Assembly (NCBI RefSeq): GCF_000966975.1
Contig: NZ_JZWV01000668.1
Span: 1 to 11,994, forward strand
Reading direction: 5' to 3'
Length of the DNA: 11,994 nt
DNA from: Streptomyces katrae
GTDB taxonomy: Bacteria > Actinomycetota > Actinomycetes > Streptomycetales > Streptomycetaceae
The notes under the pieces were generated by a model. That model was given only the letters and a program-made list of their open reading frames with translations. It was not told the DNA's origin and did no database searches. Of this stretch, positions 6,249 to 11,994 are shown in pieces. Numbering within the stretch: the first letter of the stretch is position 1; every line of letters begins with the position of its first letter. The translations under genes were made by a program, and so were the position numbers.

Positions 6249-7090
6249 GCCTCGCCCTCGTGCGGCCGCAGGACGTCCCGCAGCACCCCGCGCGGCAGGC
6301 CGCGCAGACGGCGTTCGCGCGGGTAGCCGATGGAGACCTCGTCGAAGCGGACGCCGTCGTAGTAGGTGGTCCGGGGGATGTGCAGGTGCCCGTACACCAC
6401 GGCCGCCGCCCGGTAGCGCACGTGCCAGTCCGCGGTGAGGGTGGTCCCGCACCACTGGGCGAACTGCGGGTAGCGCAGTACGTCGGTGGGCTCCCGGACC
6501 AGCGGGTAGTGGTTGACCAGGACGGTCGGCAGCGCCGGGTCCACCTCGTCGAGGCGGGCCTCCGTCGCGGCCACCCGGGCCCGGCACCAGCTGTCGGCGT
6601 CCGGGTAGGGATCGGTGTGCAGCAGGAACTCGTCCGTGCACACCACACCCGACTCGTGGGCGGCGGCCAGGGACTGCTCCTTCGTCAGCCCCGGCGCCCG
6701 GAACGAGTAGTCGTAGTGCACGAAGAGCGGGGCGACGACCACCGGCCCGCCCGCTCCCGCCCACACCGGGTACGGGTCCTCCGGGGTCAGTACGTCCAGG
6801 GACCGGCACAGCTCCACCAGGTACCGGTAACGGGCCTCCCCCCGCAGCGAGACCTCGTCGTCCTTCGGGGTCCACAGGTCGTGGTTGCCCGGAGTCCACA
6901 GCACCCGCGCGAACCGTTCGCGCAGCAGACCCAGCGCCCACTCGATCTCCGACGCCGTCTCGCTGACGTCCCCGGCCACCAGCAGCCAGTCCTGCGGGGA
7001 CCCCGGCAGGAGCTGCTCCTCGACCAGCCGCCGGTTCTCCGCGTGCACCACGTGCAGGTCCGATACGGCGAGCAGCCGCCCGGCCGCCAT
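6245..7090 (-). CDS. Calcineurin-like metallophosphoesterase
   Basis: A 281-residue cytosolic metal-dependent phosphoesterase with every metal-site motif: DLH (D11, H13), GD (D41), GNHD (68-71), NHYP (H194) and GHLH (H235, H237). A two-metal phosphodiesterase or phosphatase activity follows from the family; the substrate is unknown. The ATG overlaps the stop codon of the PKS gene by one base (TGATG), so translation is probably coupled, with GGAAGG about 10 nt upstream as ribosome site. That tight link suggests a job tied to the assembly line, such as acting on phosphopantetheine, CoA derivatives or a phosphorylated intermediate, but this is inference. The following gene, the thioesterase, is 110 bp away. 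Confidence 0.9.
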   Translation of the reverse strand: MAAGRLLAVSDLHVVHAENRRLVEEQLLPGSPQDWLLVAGDVSETASEIEWALGLLRERFARVLWTPGNHDLWTPKDDEVSLRGEARYRYLVELCRSLDVLTPEDPYPVWAGAGGPVVVAPLFVHYDYSFRAPGLTKEQSLAAAHESGVVCTDEFLLHTDPYPDADSWCRARVAATEARLDEVDPALPTVLVNHYPLVREPTDVLRYPQFAQWCGTTLTADWHVRYRAAAVVYGHLHIPRTTYYDGVRFDEVSIGYPRERRLRGLPRGVLRDVLRPHEGEA

Positions 7091-10000
7091 CAGCGGGCCA
7101 CCTTCCGCAGCCAGCCGTCCACGGTGGCCGCGACCGCGCCCGCGTCCGCGCCCAGCAGCGAGAAGTGGTCGCCGCTCACCTCCGCCACCTGGCCGGCGTG
7201 CTCCCAGCCGGCCGCGCCGGAGGCCGCCGAAGCGGAGGCCCGCACCAGCAGCGTCGGCGCCGCCGCGGGCTCCGGGGTCCAGTCGGCGAACACCCGCAGG
7301 TGGCCGCCCATCGCGAGGAACCGCCCGTCGTCGGGCACCCCGAGCGGGCCGTCCGGATCGAGGAGCCGCTCCGTCAGCACCGACAGCCCGTGCCGGCCCT
7401 CGGAACGCGCGTACGTGTCCAGCAGTACCACCGCCGCCGCCTCCCGGCCGATCTCCAGCAGTTCCCGGGCCACGGCGTGCGCGACCCAGCCTCCGGAAGA
7501 GTGTCCCAGCAGCACGGGCCGCGCCGCACCCGCCGCCTCGGCGACGGCCTCGGCCTGGGCCCGTACCAGGGCCCGCCGGCTGCGCGGCAGCACCGCCTCC
7601 CCGCCGAACCCGGGGTGCGCCAGCACCGTCAGGCCCCGGACGCCGGCCAGGGCGCCGGCCAGCGCCAGGTACTCGTGCGGTCCGGAGGCCGCGCCCAGCG
7701 AGGGGAACGCGAACAGTCCCGCCGCGCCCTCCCGGTGCGGTGCCAGCTCCGCCGGCGCCGGCCACTGCTCCACCGCGGCGCGGGAGTCGTAGCCGGGCAG
7801 CAGTCCGGCCGCCGCCATCAGCAGCGCCGCGCCCTCGTCGGTACGGCCCTGCGCGTGGGCGCCCCGCAGCAGTGCGGCGAACGTGCCCCCGGCCGGCTCC
7901 GGCGCCTCCCGCGCCGGGAGTTCGCCGAGCAGCCCGGACAGGTGCGCGGCCAGCCGCGTCACCGACGGGTGGTCGAAGACGGTGACCGGGGCGATCGTCA
8001 GCCCCGTCGCCTCCCGCAGCGAACGGACCAGCTGCAGGGCGGTCAGCGACTGGAAGCCCAGCTCGGTGAACGGCCGTTCCACGGACAGGGTTTCGGCACC
8101 GGCGTGCCCGAGCGCGCTCGCCGCGTGGCCGCGCACCAGGGCCGTCAGGGCCGCCGTCCGCTCCGCCGGGGGCAGCGCGGCCAGCCGTTCGCGCGGCGGG
8201 AGCCCGTCGTCGGCCCGCCGGTTGGCCGCCCGGCGCGGCGGTACGGGGAGCAGGGTGCGCAGCAGCGCCGGAACGGGCCGGCCCGAGGCCCGCAGCGGGC
8301 CCGCGTCGGCCCGGGCGGAGACCAGGGTCAGGCTCCGGGAGAGGGCGTGCCCGAGCGGCGCCGGACCGGCCGCCCCGGACAGCGGGGCCAGCCCCGCCGG
8401 GGTGCCCCCGGGGTCCGCGCCCCAGCCCAGCACGGCCGCCGGCAGCCCGGCGGCGCGGCGGCGGGCGGCCAGCGCGGTGAGGAACGCGCCGAGCACGGCG
8501 GTCTCCTCGGCGCAGCCCGCGCCGACCGCGCCCCCGACGGTGGTGACGAACGCCAGCGGGGTGCCGTGCCCGTCCACGGCGAGCGCCGCGTCCACCGCGG
8601 CCTCCAGCGACGGCCCGTCGGGCCCGGCCAGGTGGACGATGGCCGCGGCCTCCTCGCCGGGCCCCGCCAGCCGTACCCCGTGCCCCTCGGCCAGCTGCCG
8701 GGCGGCCTCCTCGGCCCTGGGCCCGTCGGTGGCGCCGCTCAGCCGGACCGGCTCCAGGCCGCCTGCGGCGGGCGCACCCGCCGGGACCGGTTCGGCCCGC
8801 ACCAGACGCCGGGCGTAGGCGACGCCGTCGCGCAGCGCCAGCTCCGGCTCCTCACCGCCCAGCGCCCGCAGCAGGGTCTTGCGGCTGGCGTCGCTGTCGT
8901 CCACGTCCACCAGCACGAGGCGGCGCGTGCCCTCCTCGGCGAGCCGCGCCTGCACCGAGCGCACGAAGCCGCGTACGGCCGCGCCGGCCAGGTCGGGGAC
9001 GCCCTCGCCGTCCAGCACGGCCTCGGCGCCGCTCGTCACCACGGCCAGCGCCGTGCCGGCGCACCGCGGTTCGGCGAGCCAGGCGCCGACCAGCCCACGG
9101 ACCTCGTCCACGGCGGCCCGCACCCCCGGCCCCGACACCTCCGGCGCGGCGCCGGTCCGCAGCGCCGGCACCAGCAACAACCCCGGCAGCCCGGCCCCGG
9201 CTGCGGTCCCGGCCGTCCTCCCAGACGGGGCGCTAGCCTCAGCCCGGGCTCCGGCCTCGGCCTCGGCCTCGGTCCCGGTGTCGGTCCCGGTGTTGGTCCC
9301 GGCCTCGGTCCCGGCCTCGGTCCCGGTGTCGGTCCCGGCCCCGGACAGTAGGGACGGCAGGTCCGGGTAGGCGGGGGCGTCGTCGTACTCGGGCAGTACC
9401 GACGGGCCCCGGCCGCCGCCCGGTACGCCGAGCAGTGCCCGGGTCGGGCCCGAGGCCCGCTCGGGGGCTTCGGGGGCCCGTTCCCACACCACGTGCAGCG
9501 GGGTGACGGGCCGTCCGCCCCGGCCGCCGCCCTCCGCCACGCCGGACAGGGTCACGGTCGCGGCCGCCACCGGCCCGCCCTCGGCGTCGGCGAGCTCCAG
9601 CTCCACCACCCCGAACGCCCCGCGCACCGCCCGCACCCGCAGCGAGGACGCGCCCGTCGCGTAGAGGGCCGTACCGCTCCAGGCGAGCGGCGCCGGCCGC
9701 TGCTCCCCGGCGGCGAGTACGGGGTGCAGGGCCGCTTCCAGCAGGGCCGGGTGCAGGGCGTACCCGTCCACCTGCTCGTGCAGCTCCTCCGGCAGCACGG
9801 CCTCGACGAAGAACTCCTCACCCCGCCGCCAGACCCGCTCCACGGCGGGGTGCCCGTCCTCGCACTCCACCGGCTCGGCGCCCCGGGGCGGCCACACCTC
9901 GGACCGGTCTCCGCGACCCGCCACGCCGGAGCCCGCGGCCGCTCCCGTGCCGGCGGCGGCCGGGCCCGGGCCCGCGTCCGGGCGGAAGGAGGGCGCCCGT

Positions 10001-11994
10001 CCGGGTGCCAGGACCCCCGTCAGGTGCCGTACCCAGGGCTCCTCCCAGTCGGCCGCCTCCGGCCGTGAGACCGCGCTCAGTCTGCGCCGGCCCGACTCGT
10101 CCGGGGCCTGCACCAGCAGCTGCAGCCGGATCCCGCCCCGTTCGGGCAGCACCAGCGGCGCCTCGGCGGCCGCTTCCGCGAGCTCCGGCAGGCCGACGGC
10201 CCCGCCCGCCGCCAGTGCCGCCTCCACCAGCGCCGCCACGGGCAGTTCACCGCCGGCCGGCCAGGGGTGGCTGCGCGCCGAGACCGTCCCGGTGAACAGC
10301 ACGGCCCCGGCCTCCGGCAGGTCGAGGCGGAACGCGGCCAGCGGATGGCCCGTCGCCGTCATCCCGGACGTGCCGGCGCCTTCGCCGCCGGGCGCCTCGT
10401 GCAGCCAGTACGGCTCGTGCCGGAACGCGTACGTCGGCAGCGGCACGGTGCGCGGCCGGTGCGCCGTGAACGCGGGCCGCCAGTCGGCCGGCCCGCCCCG
10501 CACGTACAGCTCCGCGAGCGAGGCCAGGAACCGTCCCGGCCCCCCGTCGTCGCGGCGCAGCGACTCCACGACGGCCGTCCGCCCGGACCCGCCGCCCGCG
10601 GCGGCCGCCGCGTCGAGGGTCTCGGTGACGCCCAGGGTCAGCACCGGGTGCGGGCTGACCTCCACGAAGTAGCGGTGCCCGTCGACCAGCAGCGCCCGTA
10701 CCGCCCCCTCGAACCGCACCGTGCGGCGCAGGTTCTCGTACCAGTACCCGGCGTCCAGGACGGCGCTCTCCACCACCTCGCCCGTCACCGACGAGTACAG
10801 CGGGAGTTCCGGCCGCAGCGGCCGCACCGGCGCCAGCACCTCCAGCAGCCGCTCCCGGATCGACTCGACCTGCGGGGAGTGCGAGGCGTAGTCCACGGGG
10901 ATGATCCGGGCCCGTACCCCCTCGGCCTCGTACCGGGCCCGCAGTTCCTCCAGCGCGGCCGGTTCGCCCGCCACCACCGTGGCGGCGGGCCCGTTGACGG
11001 TGGCCACCGCGATCCGGCCCGCGTACGCGGCCACGTCGAACGCGACCTGTTCGTGGGCCAGCGCCACCGACATCATCCCGCCGCGCCCCGACAGCTCCGT
11101 CAGCAGCCGGCTGCGACGGGCCACGACGAGGGCGCCGTCCTCCAGCGACAGGGCCCCGGCGACCACGGCCGCCGCGATCTCGCCCTGCGAGTGCCCGACG
11201 ACGGCCGCCGGCTCCACCCCGTACGCCCGCCACAGCGCGGCCAGCGACACCATCACCGCCCACAGCGCCGGCTGGACCACGTCCACCCGCTCCAGGCCCG
11301 GCGCGTCCGGCCGGCCGGTGAGCACGTCCAGCAGCGACCAGTCGGTGTGCGGGGCGAGGGCCGCCGCGCACTCCTCGATCCGCGCCCGGAACACCGGCTC
11401 GGCGTCCAGCAGTCCGACGGCCATCCCCACCCACTGGGCGCCCTGCCCGGGGAACACGAACGCCACCCGCCCGTACGCGCCGGCCTCGGCCGAGCCCGTC
11501 ACCAGACCCGGCGCGGCCTCCCCGGCCGCGAGGGCCGCGAGGGCCGTACGGAACTCCTCCGGGCCGGAGCCCAGCAGCACGGCCCGGTGTTCGAAGGCGG
11601 AACGGCCCGTCGCCAGTGAGAACCCGACGTCGGCCGGGCGCGCCCCCGGCCCGGCCTCCAGGTGCCCGGCCAGCCGGCCGGCCTGCGCCCGCAGCGCCGC
11701 CCCCGTACGGCCCGACAGCACCCACGGCACCACACCCGGGACGGGCCCGGCCTCGGGGGCCTCCGCCGCCGCGGCCTCCGGGGGAGCCTGCTCCAGGATC
11801 ACGTGCGCGTTGGTCCCGCTCATCCCGAACGAGGACACCCCGGCGCGGCGCGGGCGGCCCGTCTCCGGCCAGGGCCGCTCCCGCGTCAGCAGTTCCACCT
11901 CGCCCATCGACCAGTCGATCTGCGCCGACGGGGCGTCCACGTTGAGGGTGCGCGGCAGCGTGCCGTGCCGCATCGCCTGCACCATCTTGATGAC
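7090..11994 (-). CDS. Modular type I PKS, terminal module KS-AT-(DH)-(KR)-ACP-TE, 5' part outside window
   Basis: C-terminal 1634 residues (Val1 = first codon in window). Order: KS end with GTNAHVILE (His64); AT about 176-460 with GHSQG (Ser269), RVDVVQP (236-242) and YASHS (369-373), the methylmalonyl-CoA signature; DH remnant about 548-818; KR remnant about 832-1198; ACP about 1280-1355 with GFQSL, phosphopantetheine Ser1316; TE about 1419-1630 with GHSSGG (Ser1499), LLDTYA (Asp1526) and GDHF (His1610). The DH lacks the HxxxGxxxxP histidine and has Glu753 for the second catalytic Asp. The KR lacks the nucleotide-binding TGGTGxLG, the Tyr and the Asn. The final extension should thus add a methylmalonyl unit and keep its keto group before TE releases the chain, probably as a macrolactone. 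A hexamer repeat lies in the KR structural part. Confidence 0.96.
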   Translation of the reverse strand, partial: VIKMVQAMRHGTLPRTLNVDAPSAQIDWSMGEVELLTRERPWPETGRPRRAGVSSFGMSGTNAHVILEQAPPEAAAAEAPEAGPVPGVVPWVLSGRTGAALRAQAGRLAGHLEAGPGARPADVGFSLATGRSAFEHRAVLLGSGPEEFRTALAALAAGEAAPGLVTGSAEAGAYGRVAFVFPGQGAQWVGMAVGLLDAEPVFRARIEECAAALAPHTDWSLLDVLTGRPDAPGLERVDVVQPALWAVMVSLAALWRAYGVEPAAVVGHSQGEIAAAVVAGALSLEDGALVVARRSRLLTELSGRGGMMSVALAHEQVAFDVAAYAGRIAVATVNGPAATVVAGEPAALEELRARYEAEGVRARIIPVDYASHSPQVESIRERLLEVLAPVRPLRPELPLYSSVTGEVVESAVLDAGYWYENLRRTVRFEGAVRALLVDGHRYFVEVSPHPVLTLGVTETLDAAAAAGGGSGRTAVVESLRRDDGGPGRFLASLAELYVRGGPADWRPAFTAHRPRTVPLPTYAFRHEPYWLHEAPGGEGAGTSGMTATGHPLAAFRLDLPEAGAVLFTGTVSARSHPWPAGGELPVAALVEAALAAGGAVGLPELAEAAAEAPLVLPERGGIRLQLLVQAPDESGRRRLSAVSRPEAADWEEPWVRHLTGVLAPGRAPSFRPDAGPGPAAAGTGAAAGSGVAGRGDRSEVWPPRGAEPVECEDGHPAVERVWRRGEEFFVEAVLPEELHEQVDGYALHPALLEAALHPVLAAGEQRPAPLAWSGTALYATGASSLRVRAVRGAFGVVELELADAEGGPVAAATVTLSGVAEGGGRGGRPVTPLHVVWERAPEAPERASGPTRALLGVPGGGRGPSVLPEYDDAPAYPDLPSLLSGAGTDTGTEAGTEAGTNTGTDTGTEAEAEAGARAEASAPSGRTAGTAAGAGLPGLLLVPALRTGAAPEVSGPGVRAAVDEVRGLVGAWLAEPRCAGTALAVVTSGAEAVLDGEGVPDLAGAAVRGFVRSVQARLAEEGTRRLVLVDVDDSDASRKTLLRALGGEEPELALRDGVAYARRLVRAEPVPAGAPAAGGLEPVRLSGATDGPRAEEAARQLAEGHGVRLAGPGEEAAAIVHLAGPDGPSLEAAVDAALAVDGHGTPLAFVTTVGGAVGAGCAEETAVLGAFLTALAARRRAAGLPAAVLGWGADPGGTPAGLAPLSGAAGPAPLGHALSRSLTLVSARADAGPLRASGRPVPALLRTLLPVPPRRAANRRADDGLPPRERLAALPPAERTAALTALVRGHAASALGHAGAETLSVERPFTELGFQSLTALQLVRSLREATGLTIAPVTVFDHPSVTRLAAHLSGLLGELPAREAPEPAGGTFAALLRGAHAQGRTDEGAALLMAAAGLLPGYDSRAAVEQWPAPAELAPHREGAAGLFAFPSLGAASGPHEYLALAGALAGVRGLTVLAHPGFGGEAVLPRSRRALVRAQAEAVAEAAGAARPVLLGHSSGGWVAHAVARELLEIGREAAAVVLLDTYARSEGRHGLSVLTERLLDPDGPLGVPDDGRFLAMGGHLRVFADWTPEPAAAPTLLVRASASAASGAAGWEHAGQVAEVSGDHFSLLGADAGAVAATVDGWLRKVAR
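9252..9341 (-). repeat. Fifteen tandem hexamers inside the PKS KR remnant
   Basis: On the plus strand, 15 successive 6-bp units of type CGGCCT, CGGTCC or CGGTGT (one begins TGG, one is CGGCCC) run without a gap, with a partly alternating 12-bp pattern. Six bases keep the reading frame. The coding strand gives a low-complexity run of Gly-Thr-Glu/Asp/Asn-Ala at about residues 887-913, followed by Ala-Glu repeats. It sits in the structural half of the degenerate ketoreductase, where a flexible insert would be tolerated. Copy number probably varies between strains. Confidence 0.9.

Noticed and set aside
7165..9351. Long plus-strand open frame opposite the PKS end
   Set aside because: Low-complexity Arg/Gly/Gln composition and no family resemblance; the opposite strand holds KR, ACP and TE.
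1..11994. Mobile elements, CRISPR, tRNA or rRNA genes
   Set aside because: No transposase, integrase, terminal inverted repeats, spacer array or RNA gene signature was seen; the repeats present are short tandem repeats in promoter, gap or coding DNA.

Overview
The window looks like part of a type I polyketide biosynthetic gene cluster from a Streptomyces-like actinomycete. The evidence is very high GC, strongly G/C-ending codons, use of GTG and TTG starts, and families typical of actinomycete secondary metabolism. No mobile element, RNA gene or CRISPR array was seen.

Layout. Positions 1-133 are a non-coding promoter region with six degenerate 11-bp direct repeats of YCGAGYG type. These fit the known binding pattern of SARP activators. 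Four plus-strand genes follow: an intact acyl-CoA ligase (134-1765), a small ABM-fold monooxygenase-like protein (1847-2146), a cytochrome P450 relative that has lost its haem-ligand cysteine (2250-3461), and a 60-residue DUF5302-like protein (3573-3755). A perfect 18-bp hairpin with T-tracts (3786-3837) lies between the two convergent gene sets. On the minus strand, reading right to left, are the C-terminal part of a modular PKS (7090-11994, entering from beyond the window), a metallophosphoesterase overlapping it by one base (6245-7090), a type II thioesterase (5358-6134) and a DHA2-type MFS exporter (3887-5332).

How the genes fit together. The PKS part is a terminal module: KS end, methylmalonyl-type AT, degraded DH, degraded KR, ACP, and a TE that releases the chain. 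Because both reductive domains look dead, the last extension probably leaves a beta-keto group, as in 3-keto macrolides. The haem-less P450 matches the DesVIII/EryCII group, which act as partners of macrolide aminosugar glycosyltransferases. That suggests a glycosylated macrolide-like product, although no glycosyltransferase or sugar gene lies in this window. The type II thioesterase would edit misprimed carriers, and the MFS protein probably exports the product. The ligase and ABM protein have no assigned step here. They may supply or modify an acyl starter or side group.

Regulation. A second set of 11-bp-spaced heptamers, including an exact TCGAGCG, lies upstream of the thioesterase on the minus strand. 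Both gene arms may therefore answer to one SARP-type activator. These regulatory readings are inference from sequence pattern only.
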